A stretch of DNA of 64,000 nucleotides from Coprococcus phoceensis (GTDB lineage Bacteria > Bacillota > Clostridia > Lachnospirales > Lachnospiraceae), in assembly GCF_900104635.1 (NCBI RefSeq), contig NZ_FNWC01000007.1:2579421-2643420 (forward strand), in the 5' to 3' direction. Below are positions 17,730-26,575 of this stretch, piece by piece (within the stretch, counting starts at the first letter, position 1; every line of letters starts with the position of its first letter). Under the pieces are notes generated by a model. It saw only the letters and a program-made list of their open reading frames with translations, had not been told where the DNA came from and did not search any database. A program made the translations under genes and the position numbers.

Positions 17730-18929
17730 CTATTTCCCTCTCACCAGCTCCTGCTCTATCGTCTTTCCTGTCTCTAAAATCACCTGTTTCAACTCTTCCA
17801 ACAGACCCGCATCTTTCGCTTCCAGTTTCTTCCTTGTCTCATGTTCCAGCACAATGCCTGCACCGTCTTTCAAAGCTCCCTCAAAAGCGGTTCGATCCAT
17901 TTTATAAGGCTTCAACTCTGGGAATACATTCTTTTTGATGAACTGAAAAATACTGATTCCGCCGTAATCCATATCTCCCCAGTGTAAAAACTCGCAGTCT
18001 GCGTCAGCAAGCTCCGGGATTTTCTTTAAAAATCTCACTTCTTTTGGCGTGAAATACCCATGACAATAAATGTACAACGTTTCTTCTGAGAAAATCATAC
18101 TCTCGTAATTTGCCTTATTTTCAATTGTCATAATCCGTTTGCATCCGGAAAGGTCTGTCACGCTGGCGTGTTCCATCGTCTGAGAATTAATCACTGTTCC
18201 ATAAGTGTTTTCGTCTGTATCCACAACATTACCATTATCCAACCTATATTCAAGACAGCCTTTCCACTCCAGTGTCTGCGCATAGGAGTGGATATTATGT
18301 GCTGCCAGAAGCGTCTCTGCGTCTATTTCCTCCTCGTAGTACGGAGAACAATTTTTCAAAATCGTAACAATGCTGTTCTTATATTCATTCTGAAATGTCT
18401 TCGAATTGTGGAACACTCTGGCGCTGAACACACGCTCCCAAATAAATTCCTGTTGTGCTGCCACTGCGTTCAGACACAAAAACAATTTCTCATCTTCTGC
18501 TTCTGAGACTTTTTTGCCAAGTGTAAGCCTGCTCAAAAGCGTATCATAATAGTTTTCCACCCACTCACACTCGCTGACCTTATTTTTCCACATTTGTACC
18601 CGTGTTATCAACTCCGCTTGGTGTTCCCGAACATCTTTCACACCAAGCTTTCTGCAAAGCAATGGAATTGCGGCAACCTCATAATCAATCTGTGAGATGT
18701 CACTTCCTAAATTACACCACCGAAATTGAATCATCCCGCTTTTGCCAAGTGCCTCATCCTGTTCAAGCACTCTTGCCTGACGGATAAGGTTTTGCATCCT
18801 ACCGACCGCATCAATCAGTTTTTGGTCTACTTTCGGATGTTTCTTCCCTGCAAGTTTTCCTGCACGATATGCTTCGGTATCATTCTGTTCGATGAGCCAC
18901 TGTGACAGCGTCACTGTTTTCTTCTTCAT
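17730..18929 (-). CDS. jetD: Wadjet anti-plasmid protein JetD
   Basis: JetD is the nuclease of the Wadjet system, cutting small circular DNA that the JetABC motor has extruded. The 399-residue protein has a DUF3322-like N-terminal region and a C-terminal TOPRIM-like DUF2220 domain. The acidic residues are visible in MTIENKANYESM (Glu) and in HWGDMDYGGISIF (Asp-x-Asp). It is the last gene of the jetABCD row. Its start overlaps the end of jetC by 50 bases. The stop codon lies within an 18-bp direct repeat. Confidence 0.94.
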   Translation of the reverse strand: MKKKTVTLSQWLIEQNDTEAYRAGKLAGKKHPKVDQKLIDAVGRMQNLIRQARVLEQDEALGKSGMIQFRWCNLGSDISQIDYEVAAIPLLCRKLGVKDVREHQAELITRVQMWKNKVSECEWVENYYDTLLSRLTLGKKVSEAEDEKLFLCLNAVAAQQEFIWERVFSARVFHNSKTFQNEYKNSIVTILKNCSPYYEEEIDAETLLAAHNIHSYAQTLEWKGCLEYRLDNGNVVDTDENTYGTVINSQTMEHASVTDLSGCKRIMTIENKANYESMIFSEETLYIYCHGYFTPKEVRFLKKIPELADADCEFLHWGDMDYGGISIFQFIKKNVFPELKPYKMDRTAFEGALKDGAGIVLEHETRKKLEAKDAGLLEELKQVILETGKTIEQELVRGK

Positions 18930-21900
18930 CTGCTTCTCCCTCTATCATCCGCAAATATGCCCCTTTGTCAATATGAATCATCGAAATCCGATTGTTGGCT
19001 CTTCGGAATGCGTACACGCAGTCCACGTTCTGTACAAGTGACTGCAGTCTCTCATCCGGCACACACACGACAAGCTGGAGTCCCAGTTTGCGCGCATATG
19101 CAAGGCATACTTCGCTTCGCTCCTTATCCATCTTGGAAAATGCTTCATCCAAAAGTACAAGACGTATTTTGGTGTCACGGTTTGTCTGTTGATGATAGAG
19201 CATAGCAAATCCCGCCAGCAGCGCCACATATTTCGGATTCTGTCCTTCTCCTCCGGAATCACGCCCCGCCATATCATCCACGTAATTCTTTTTTATATTT
19301 CCGTCCTGATCCTCGGTCTGCTCGTACATGCTGAATTTCAAATACGTGCGGTAATCCGCATATTTTTCCATATCTCGTTTATGTCTTTCTCTCGCAGAAG
19401 GCTCGTCCTCCTTCGGCGGCATGAATTTGTCAGTCAGGCGCTTAATCTGCGCCTCGTATTTTTGATAAAAGGCATCCTCACCAAAACTTAACTGTCCTTC
19501 CATGTCTCGGTCGATCACTTTCATGTTCAGTTCCTCCGCCGTCAGCATCTCATAAAACTGTCGGTTTTCATCGTCAGTCGGCAAAATGTCAATCTGATAA
19601 ATACTGTCGGAAAAACGGATTTCAGAAAGCATCGCATTGATCTCTCGGCGGTGTCGTTTCGCTTCTTTAATCTCACTGTTGATTGTCGCAATCACATTTT
19701 CCCGCAGCATCTGATAGATAAGCTGATACTGTTTGTCAAACTCCGCCTTATACTTCGGCTCAAAATTCTGCTTACAGTTTTCCAACAACTCATCATAGGC
19801 GGTATTATCTTTCTCGAACGGACTGAAATCATACGATGGAAATGCTTTATTGAATTGCTCTCTCGCATCTCCTCTTTGTTTGAATTCCTCTTCTTCCTGT
19901 GAGCGCAGCTGTTCGAATGTCTTTTTCTGCTCTCTCTCAAAACGGTATTCATTTCCTTTGTCAATGACCGCAAGAACGGTCTCTTTCAGTTCTGCATTCG
20001 GGACAAATCCTTCCTCAAGCTTCTCCAGGTATTCTGTGCGTTCCTTTATATCCTGTTCCTGCTTTCCTTTTGTCGCCGAATAATTTGTCACCTCTTTCTG
20101 TACCCCATTTTTCTCTTGTTCCAGCTTTCGAATGGACTCATTCAGACTCTGTTCCTGTTTCTGAAGCTCTGCAACTCTTGTACCTGCCTGAAGTTCTCGG
20201 ATTTCCTCCGACAGACGCGCCTCTTCTTCGTAGTACTCTTTCAGCCGGCTTGCCGCATTAGATTTCTGCAGCATGGTCTCGTAATCATATGTCTGCAGAC
20301 GCTCAAAATCCTCCGCTTGCTCAAGCTCTGAGATTTCCCCGCCAAGACGAATCAGTTCCACATTCAGCCTGTATACGCCTTCCTCCAGTTCCTGCATCTG
20401 CTTTTTGGAAACCTTTCTGCCGATTGTCTGATATCTGTAATCTTTCTCCCGCAAATGTCGGAACATGTAATTGCTGTATGAATAGCAATCCTGAGTAACA
20501 CCGTCTTTGACCTCATGCAGTTCTTCCACGGTCTCACATTTTTTGATATGTCCAAGATAACGTTTCAGGCAAAAATCTACATATGGAATGTCCGTCTTTA
20601 CCGCATCATACAGCGTCTCATCCATCGCCTGCGGCTCATCCCGCTGTATTGCTGCCGTGTTGATCAAATCCACCGTCTCGTATTCTCGCTTCTTCATTCC
20701 CCGGAAAATATTCGCTGCATCTAAAGCATATCTTGGCTCCACAATAAGACCGTATTTGATTCTTCCAAGTCTTCCCTCAATTGCATTTCGCCATGCCTCG
20801 TCTGTAATGTCGAACAAATCTGCAAACACTTCAACCGATATGGTTCTGCCGTATCTTGCTGACAATTCTTCCTGCAGTTTTCTCCTGACCACTTTCACTT
20901 CTTTGGAATAATGCTTTTTGTCATTTTGTAAATCCTCAAGCATCTCCTTCTGTTCCTGATAGTCCGCTTCCACACGTCGTCGCTCTGCCTTCAGCTCTTC
21001 CACCTCAGATTTGATACTCTCATACGTTTCCTTCAGTCGCTTTTTCAGTCCGTTCACATTCTCTTCTGTGATATTTCTCTCTTCGATTTCTTCCAGAAGA
21101 TTGCAAAGCGGGTTACTGACATACTCGCAGACCCCGTCTGTCTCATTCCAACGATTCAGTCGCTTGAGCAATTCTCCCCACTCTCTTGCCTCATTTCCGC
21201 ACAGACGGATTGTCTCCTGCAATTTTGTAAGGTCTTCTTTCTTTTTCTCAAAATCACTGGCACGAAGTTCCGTGCGCACCCCAATCAGTTCTTCTCGTTT
21301 TCCATTCAATGTCATCTCGAGATCTTTTATCTGTTCTTCGAATTGCGCGATTTTCTCACATGTATTTGAGAACTCCTCCGTCTTTGACAAAAGTTGTACC
21401 CGCCTGTTTTCAATCTCCAAAATCCGTAAAAGCGTTTCTGTCTTTACCTGCTCTGCCTTTGCAAGCGTAAGCTTTCTGTCATGTGCCTGCACCTCCTCTA
21501 AAAGGGTAATCTGTTTTTCCAAATCTTCGACCCGCTCTTTTATCTCCCGGTAAGCCGCAAGCTGTTCACTGATCGCAGTGATCGTATCTTCCTTGCTCTT
21601 CGGAAACATATAGTCTTTGATAAACTGACTCGTTCCCTTTGTCATGCGAAGCGCGATCGCACTTTTTTGCATTGTTTTAAACCGACCTGCATCTACGTAC
21701 CCGAAAATAATATCATTTACGATGTTCAGATACGCTTCTCTGGACGGATAGATCCGGTTGATATTTCCTCTGCTTTTCGCATCTTCTGACTGTTCTCTTT
21801 CATGGACCAGTTTCTGAATCTGTGCAATTGAATACGGAATTCCAGACACAGTAACATACTCATCTTCCGGAATTTTTCCGGCATGGCTGAAAAAACGGAA

Positions 21901-22284
21901 CCGTTTCAGGTCCATATCATTTTTTCCGACTTCGAAAACTGCTCCGATACATGTGTAACTTTTCCGCCCTGTATCCTGTATCTCCAAGACAATATGGGCA
22001 TAAAAATCCTGATTCTCACGGTTCGCCGTACCATCTTTTTGCTCTCCGCGCAAATAGCTTAACACACTTCTTTTATTGGCGCTGTCATCTGCCGCTCTGT
22101 TGAGGAAATCATTTCCGACACTTCCATATAGCACGACCTGCATGGCATCCATCACAGATGATTTTCCGGAACCGCTTTTTCCGCTGAACAGATTCACATA
22201 TTCATTCAGACAAAGTACCTGATGGTCAATTCCGCCCCAGTTATTCATCAAAATTCGTGTAAATATCTTCTTTGCCTGCTTCAT
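18880..22284 (-). CDS. jetC: Wadjet SMC-like ATPase JetC
   Basis: JetC is the SMC/MukB-like motor of Wadjet. The N-terminal head has Walker A GKSGSGKSS (about residues 35-43). Long coiled coils fill the middle (Glu/Lys/Arg-rich, roughly 230-460 and 620-800), with a hinge-like stretch between them around DEAWRNAIEGRLGRIKYGL. The C-terminal head has Walker B LVLLDEAFSKMD and downstream VVCVPDERLQS. About 1134 residues is typical. I set the start at the ATG at 22284 (MKQAKKI); longer starts to 22314 overlap jetB further. Gene order and overlaps indicate one transcript with jetB and jetD. Confidence 0.95.
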   Translation of the reverse strand: MKQAKKIFTRILMNNWGGIDHQVLCLNEYVNLFSGKSGSGKSSVMDAMQVVLYGSVGNDFLNRAADDSANKRSVLSYLRGEQKDGTANRENQDFYAHIVLEIQDTGRKSYTCIGAVFEVGKNDMDLKRFRFFSHAGKIPEDEYVTVSGIPYSIAQIQKLVHEREQSEDAKSRGNINRIYPSREAYLNIVNDIIFGYVDAGRFKTMQKSAIALRMTKGTSQFIKDYMFPKSKEDTITAISEQLAAYREIKERVEDLEKQITLLEEVQAHDRKLTLAKAEQVKTETLLRILEIENRRVQLLSKTEEFSNTCEKIAQFEEQIKDLEMTLNGKREELIGVRTELRASDFEKKKEDLTKLQETIRLCGNEAREWGELLKRLNRWNETDGVCEYVSNPLCNLLEEIEERNITEENVNGLKKRLKETYESIKSEVEELKAERRRVEADYQEQKEMLEDLQNDKKHYSKEVKVVRRKLQEELSARYGRTISVEVFADLFDITDEAWRNAIEGRLGRIKYGLIVEPRYALDAANIFRGMKKREYETVDLINTAAIQRDEPQAMDETLYDAVKTDIPYVDFCLKRYLGHIKKCETVEELHEVKDGVTQDCYSYSNYMFRHLREKDYRYQTIGRKVSKKQMQELEEGVYRLNVELIRLGGEISELEQAEDFERLQTYDYETMLQKSNAASRLKEYYEEEARLSEEIRELQAGTRVAELQKQEQSLNESIRKLEQEKNGVQKEVTNYSATKGKQEQDIKERTEYLEKLEEGFVPNAELKETVLAVIDKGNEYRFEREQKKTFEQLRSQEEEEFKQRGDAREQFNKAFPSYDFSPFEKDNTAYDELLENCKQNFEPKYKAEFDKQYQLIYQMLRENVIATINSEIKEAKRHRREINAMLSEIRFSDSIYQIDILPTDDENRQFYEMLTAEELNMKVIDRDMEGQLSFGEDAFYQKYEAQIKRLTDKFMPPKEDEPSARERHKRDMEKYADYRTYLKFSMYEQTEDQDGNIKKNYVDDMAGRDSGGEGQNPKYVALLAGFAMLYHQQTNRDTKIRLVLLDEAFSKMDKERSEVCLAYARKLGLQLVVCVPDERLQSLVQNVDCVYAFRRANNRISMIHIDKGAYLRMIEGEADEEENSDAVTVAHRTE

Positions 22285-22879
22285 CCTCTGCATTCTCCTC
22301 TCTGTACGCCTCAATCAGCTCGTTAATCAACGCCGAACTGCAATATAAATTAATCGTGCTGTAAATATAAATCGGTGTATCGTCCTCAAGATCACGAAGC
22401 GCCCCCGGATACTCCACAATCTGATGTTTTTTCATAATCGCCAAAGCGCTCTTCCATTCACCGTCCGGAAGTTTCTGATTCAAAAGATTCGTATTCTTCC
22501 CGTACTCTCTGATTTCTTCTAAATTTGTCACCGTCGCAGCAAGTCCCTTTCCCATGATCTTATCCCGATAGATCATCTTTATGAGCAGAACAATAATCGT
22601 TGTCTCCTTCGACAGGACCTCCGCCTCCACGCCTTCTCCGACAAGCCTGAAAATGCGCTCCTGTGAATCATACAGCAATTCACATCCGAGAACCGAAAGA
22701 TAGTTTTCAATAAAGTTGCGATGTGTTCTGCATATTGCAAACTGCTCGTTGTCACTTGGGACCAGTGTAACCGGGTCATATTTTTCCTGCAAAATACACG
22801 TCTGGCGAAACAGACTCAAGATAGTCTTCTTTAATTTTTCTGCTTCCGTCACAGATAAACTTTCTAAATATTGTTCCAT
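22241..22879 (-). CDS. jetB: Wadjet protein JetB (DUF4194, MukE-like)
   Basis: This 212-residue protein matches the DUF4194/JetB group, the MukE-like winged-helix regulator that bridges JetA and JetC. Visible family features are LFRQTCILQEKYDP, CRTHRNFIENYLSVLGCEL and the ETTIIVLLIKMIYRDK helix. The acidic tail overlaps the start of jetC. It follows jetA with one base between stop and start. Confidence 0.93.
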   Translation of the reverse strand: MEQYLESLSVTEAEKLKKTILSLFRQTCILQEKYDPVTLVPSDNEQFAICRTHRNFIENYLSVLGCELLYDSQERIFRLVGEGVEAEVLSKETTIIVLLIKMIYRDKIMGKGLAATVTNLEEIREYGKNTNLLNQKLPDGEWKSALAIMKKHQIVEYPGALRDLEDDTPIYIYSTINLYCSSALINELIEAYREENAEDEAGKEDIYTNFDE

Positions 22880-22880
22880 A

Positions 22881-24281
22881 TTACTTCCTCCTGATTGTAA
22901 ATCCTGAATACTGCAAGCCTTCCTCTGTCGTAAATTCCTCTCCGATCACAATCTCTTCTGTCTCTTGCGCAATCTCAGTGGCTTCCTGCCATACAAATAA
23001 AAGCTTCTCTAAATCTTCCACTGTGTGAACGGTATCTTTTGTCACCTGAAATGCTCCATCCACCTCATTTTGTCTGCGAAATTCCCGAATCTGTGCCTTT
23101 GTATATAATGGTTTTACAACAAACTCATCCAACTGTTCCTCACTTTGTCCCGTCTTTACAAGTTCCTGTGGTTCAAACGCTTTCTTTTTCGCATCTCTCG
23201 GTTTTGCAAAGCTCCTCTCTTTCAGCACTGCAAAACGCTCTGTCATGCCCATACGTTCACCAAGTTTTTTCAATATCTCATCTTTTCGGTCGCTCATATT
23301 TAATAGCCTGATCAGCGCTTTTGTGTGGTCTTCCTCCACATCACCCTCCGCCAAAATATATCGGATACGAGCCGCCGCACGTTTTGCAAATACTCTCTTT
23401 TGATCAATGAGACGATTGTATCTGCGCTCAATCCCGTCAAACTCCCGATTGATCTGAAACAAGATCTCCATTGCCTCATCGCAGCTCTGTACTCCACGTT
23501 CATTTCTTCTCCACGCAAAAGAATCTGCCTCCAGCCCTTTTCTCCTCTGAAGCAACTCCTGCTTTCTAGCCTCATTTCCCATCAGATTCTGATCAATAAG
23601 CTCTTTCACCTCTTCTTTATACCGGTAAAAACTATCCGTTGTCGTCAAAATCGCATACTTTTGGCTATCTGTATTATTCATTTCCTGCACAAGCACTTCC
23701 TGAATTCCAAGAAATGTCTTCTGCTTCGTCATTTCCTCAAAAAATCCACGAATTCCTTCTTGCATATTCGAGAGCATCTGAAGCAATGCCTTCGAAGACT
23801 GCAGCGCACTTTTCAAAATCTCATTGTCCTTTTCCTTAGAAGAGTGGTATGTAAACAGATGGCTGTATATCGTCAACAGACTCTCACGCTCCATACTGCT
23901 TTCTTCATTATATAGTCTGCCAAATAACTCTGTGAACATCTGGCTGTAATCCGGAAATGAAACGACATAGCAGTTCAGAGATTCGTCATAATCCTTTCGG
24001 AGCCATCCCCACTCTTCCAGCTTTCGAAGCATCACTGACGCCATATTCGCCCGCGTGAGAAGTTCTCCCTCTTCCTCCAGGTCACTTTGACTAAAATCCA
24101 TCGTAAATGTAGAAATCTCCATCTCGATCGTGTCCTGACATTCCTCTTCTGTAAGTCCAAGCAATGAATACGAACTTGCCGACTGCTCATAAAGTGCAAT
24201 CAAAATCCGCTGAAAATACTCGACGTACTTACTGTTAAATAATTTATAAAACTCCTTTGGAATTCTGTTTTTTATACTCAT
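22881..24281 (-). CDS. jetA: Wadjet protein JetA (kleisin-like)
   Basis: JetA is the MukF/kleisin-like subunit joining the two JetC heads. The 466-residue protein starts RIPKEFYKLFNSKYVEYF, contains helical segments around residues 130-330, and ends with a region shared with the JetA family annotated as DUF5716, which belongs to non-type-I Wadjet. The exact Wadjet subtype is not settled here. It is the first jet gene; 40 bases upstream lies the stop of the PD-(D/E)XK-like gene on the same strand, with no terminator between, so a longer operon is likely. Confidence 0.9.
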   Translation of the reverse strand: MSIKNRIPKEFYKLFNSKYVEYFQRILIALYEQSASSYSLLGLTEEECQDTIEMEISTFTMDFSQSDLEEEGELLTRANMASVMLRKLEEWGWLRKDYDESLNCYVVSFPDYSQMFTELFGRLYNEESSMERESLLTIYSHLFTYHSSKEKDNEILKSALQSSKALLQMLSNMQEGIRGFFEEMTKQKTFLGIQEVLVQEMNNTDSQKYAILTTTDSFYRYKEEVKELIDQNLMGNEARKQELLQRRKGLEADSFAWRRNERGVQSCDEAMEILFQINREFDGIERRYNRLIDQKRVFAKRAAARIRYILAEGDVEEDHTKALIRLLNMSDRKDEILKKLGERMGMTERFAVLKERSFAKPRDAKKKAFEPQELVKTGQSEEQLDEFVVKPLYTKAQIREFRRQNEVDGAFQVTKDTVHTVEDLEKLLFVWQEATEIAQETEEIVIGEEFTTEEGLQYSGFTIRRK

Positions 24282-24321
24282 AGATATTTGTCCTTTGTCT
24301 CTATATATGGTTCCGTTCCCC

Positions 24322-24840
24322 TTAACAGGTCAGTTTATATTTTCCCGCAAGTTCCTCATTCAAAACGGCCACTTCAATTCCCCATATTTTTCTATAGGTT
24401 TTTAAACGCTCTTTCAGTTCTGCCATTACACCTGGAAGCCATCTTTCATCCGCATTTTTTATGACGAGAACACACTTAATTTGAATACCCCGAAAACTTT
24501 TGATATCTAATAACTTCGTTCCTATCTCCGAAATATCTTCATATTTATCCAATATAGCTGCAATATAAATTTGTAATGACTCAATAAATTTATCTGTAAT
24601 AGCTAAATAGTATTCCTCAAACTTTTTCTCTTTTTCTTCTGAGTCATATCTATTGTCTGAGTTTGGACAACTCTTTTTGGCTTCTAGAAATATGATACTA
24701 TTTTTATTGTATCTCAAAATAAATTCTACCGTCTTTATCCCAGACCCCATTTTTTCATATAACTGCGAGTTCTCTATATGAAATAAGTTCATTTCCTCAA
24801 ATTGACCAAATCTCATGTCTGATTCTGGTATTACTTTCAC
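24322..24840 (-). CDS. PD-(D/E)XK-like protein, partner of the adjacent ATPase
   Basis: I do not recognise a named family for this 172-residue protein. A strand-turn-strand segment, TVEFILRYNKNSIIFLEAKKS, has acidic Glu39 and the Glu53-x-Lys55 pair in the arrangement seen in PD-(D/E)XK nucleases. A long helix region follows (residues 65-105), then another strand (IQIKCVLVIK). Its GTG start overlaps the stop of the ATPase gene (GTGA), showing tight coupling. The pair lies directly upstream of Wadjet. A nuclease or nuclease-like effector activated by the ATPase is a reasonable inference. It could instead be an inactive DNA-binding relative. Confidence 0.65.
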   Translation of the reverse strand: MKVIPESDMRFGQFEEMNLFHIENSQLYEKMGSGIKTVEFILRYNKNSIIFLEAKKSCPNSDNRYDSEEKEKKFEEYYLAITDKFIESLQIYIAAILDKYEDISEIGTKLLDIKSFRGIQIKCVLVIKNADERWLPGVMAELKERLKTYRKIWGIEVAVLNEELAGKYKLTC

Positions 24841-25853
24841 TGAAGCACCACCCCGATTTCCTCTCTGTACAGTTGACGAAAAGTATCCATAATAGCATTG
24901 TGTTCTAATAGTTCAAATTCTTTTTCTACCTCGCACTTTATTATACTTGTTTTATCCTTGTATAACGAAATATATTGAATTTCACTGTCTTTTTTCTTTT
25001 TGACTTCAATATATTTAGACAAAAAATAATCATGCGTGGAAACAAAAATCTGAACACCTTCACGTTCCAACATAATAAGTAATTCTGCCAAAACGGGAAT
25101 ATATTTAGGATTAATATTTGCCTCGGGCTCATCCCAAAATAAAACAGAACCTCTTTCCAATGTACCGTTCTTTATTAACTGCCACAATAATGCAATCTTA
25201 CGTAATCCTTCAGCTACCAAATTAAACTCCAGCCTTGCCTGTGTACCTGGTTTAAGATAAAATCTATCATCGTGCAAAGCAACTTTGCCTGAACTGATTT
25301 TTTGCAAAAGCTCCAAATATTTTTTTCTTGCCCCTGTATCAACACCTCTTGATATATCAATCTTGGCAGCTGCAATAATATCAAGATACGTATCATCAAA
25401 TTCTACATTTCCCATTTTAACTGCTGCATCAAGGTTCCATGCATTTGATAAAATTTCTTTTGCCGGAATGAATACACTTGTCAAATCTGACATCTGTTTT
25501 TCCCAATTTGGCTCAGTCTTAATCTCTGCATCCCATTTTTTTGTTTTAATAGAAAATGACATTCCGATTTTTGCTACATCTGACTCAACAGAAATTTTCG
25601 CCGTATTATTACCATTTTTTCTTCTATTTACAAGACGTCCGATACTGGACTGATCAGGTCTAAATAACATTACGCTTTTCTGCGAAAATGACACATCATG
25701 CTTTGATGCTTGACACGCAGCATACGCAATCTTCATAACATGCGTTTTCCCCACTCCATTTTCTCCTACTAGTACGTTCAACCCTCTACAAAACGGGATT
25801 GATATCTTCTCAAATACTGTAAAGTTCTCCGCTTCCATCTTTGTTAATGGCAT
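24837..25853 (-). CDS. AAA/ABC-type ATPase of a putative two-gene defence module
   Basis: This 338-residue ATPase is of the AAA_15/AAA_21 (OLD- and RecF-like) type. It has Walker A GENGVGKTH (residues 30-38), a signature-like LVAEGLRKI near 212, Walker B SVLFWDEPEANINPK (Asp-Glu at 241-242) and the H-loop FVSTHD near 273. No TOPRIM or long coiled coil is present, so it is not OLD or SMC. The start at 25853 (MPLTKMEAEN) has GAGGTGA upstream; the longer frame would cross the likely promoter. ATPases of this kind sense invasion and trigger an effector in several defence systems (Septu, Gabija, PARIS). The partner here does not match those I know. Confidence 0.85.
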   Translation of the reverse strand: MPLTKMEAENFTVFEKISIPFCRGLNVLVGENGVGKTHVMKIAYAACQASKHDVSFSQKSVMLFRPDQSSIGRLVNRRKNGNNTAKISVESDVAKIGMSFSIKTKKWDAEIKTEPNWEKQMSDLTSVFIPAKEILSNAWNLDAAVKMGNVEFDDTYLDIIAAAKIDISRGVDTGARKKYLELLQKISSGKVALHDDRFYLKPGTQARLEFNLVAEGLRKIALLWQLIKNGTLERGSVLFWDEPEANINPKYIPVLAELLIMLEREGVQIFVSTHDYFLSKYIEVKKKKDSEIQYISLYKDKTSIIKCEVEKEFELLEHNAIMDTFRQLYREEIGVVLQ

Positions 25854-25905
25854 TATTTTCACCTCACTAACTGTCTTTGCCGTTCCCATATTTCTAATCC
25901 TAAAT

Positions 25906-25934
25906 ATCATATCATGCAGTGAATCTTTTTTCAA
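25906..25934 (-). promoter_or_regulatory. Promoter of the ATPase-nuclease-Wadjet operon
   Basis: On the minus strand TTGAAA and TATGAT are separated by exactly 17 bases, about 50 bases before the ATPase start. It overlaps the last codon and stop of the upstream GNAT gene. Confidence 0.65.
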
Positions 25935-26419
25935 TCAAACGCAATATCAAACGCAATCCTTTCGCTGCCATTTGCAACGTGAATAATTCCGCATTTTTGA
26001 AATCCGTATTTCAGGATTGCCGCCTGCATTGGTTTGTTATCCTGATGCGTGTCAATCCTAAGATAACGGCATTTTGTTTTGCAAAAATCAAAACAAATTT
26101 TTGCAATCCCCTTTGCCTGTCCATCTGATGCAAGTCTGTGTATTGTTCCATATGTTTCTGCGCTGTGCCATGCACCATGCTCGATTTTCTGATATGTCGG
26201 GTCCTCTCCCACTATAAACGAAAACACACCTACAACTTTCCCCTGTTCCTCACAGATGTAACAATTTTTTTCTATAATATCCTTTTCAACTAGCTGCTGC
26301 CCCGGATAGCCAACCGCCCATTGTGTAGGATTCCCACTGTTCTCCATAAATACCCTTGCTTTTTCATATATCTTCATAATGGTTGGCACATCCGCCAACT
26401 TTGCCTGCCTGATTTCCAT
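25931..26419 (-). CDS. GNAT-family N-acetyltransferase
   Basis: This 162-residue protein has the GNAT fold signature: an N-terminal IRQAKLADVPTIMKIYEKAR, a central strand KVVGVFSFIVGE, the acetyl-CoA loop region RLASDGQAKGIAKICFDFC (a Q-x-x-G-x-A form) and LRIDTHQDNKPMQAAILKYGF near the C-terminus. The substrate is unknown. It ends where the promoter of the ATPase operon begins, and has a 14-bp inverted repeat 25 bases before its start. Confidence 0.93.
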   Translation of the reverse strand: MEIRQAKLADVPTIMKIYEKARVFMENSGNPTQWAVGYPGQQLVEKDIIEKNCYICEEQGKVVGVFSFIVGEDPTYQKIEHGAWHSAETYGTIHRLASDGQAKGIAKICFDFCKTKCRYLRIDTHQDNKPMQAAILKYGFQKCGIIHVANGSERIAFDIAFD

Positions 26420-26443
26420 TTTTTCCTTCCTTTCCTTCCAATC

Positions 26444-26488
26444 TGTAACAGTTCAGTCATAACAGCTCGAGTTTACTGAACTGTTACA
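26444..26488. repeat. 14-bp perfect inverted repeat upstream of the GNAT gene
   Basis: TGTAACAGTTCAGT and its exact reverse complement are separated by 17 bases, 25 bases before the GNAT start. It has no T-run on the correct side for a terminator on either strand. It may be an operator or a leader structure. Confidence 0.6.
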
Positions 26489-26523
26489 AAAAAATAGATA
26501 CCTCATTCATCTGAGATACCTAT
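26488..26523 (-). terminator. Terminator of the ferredoxin gene
   Basis: On the minus strand ATAGGTATCTCA and TGAGGTATCTAT form a 12-bp stem using two G-U pairs, followed by TTTTTTTG. The same stem on the plus strand would have two A-C mismatches, so the minus strand is the functional one. Confidence 0.85.
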
Positions 26524-26575
26524 TTTATCAGCTTTTTTCTTAAAACACTACTCCTAATAACATTTCAAATTGCTC

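Larger units (their letters stand above)
17476..17732. repeat. 18-bp direct repeats bracketing the toxin-antitoxin module
   Basis: AATTAAAATTCCACCCTA occurs at 17476-17493 and again at 17715-17732. The right copy contains the jetD stop codon; the left copy supplies one arm of the antisense RNA terminator. The toxin gene and its promoter lie between them. Confidence 0.85.

Noticed and set aside
26444..26488. Inverted repeat upstream of GNAT as a terminator
   Set aside because: The T-run lies on the wrong side for both strands; the true terminator is the next hairpin at 26488-26523.
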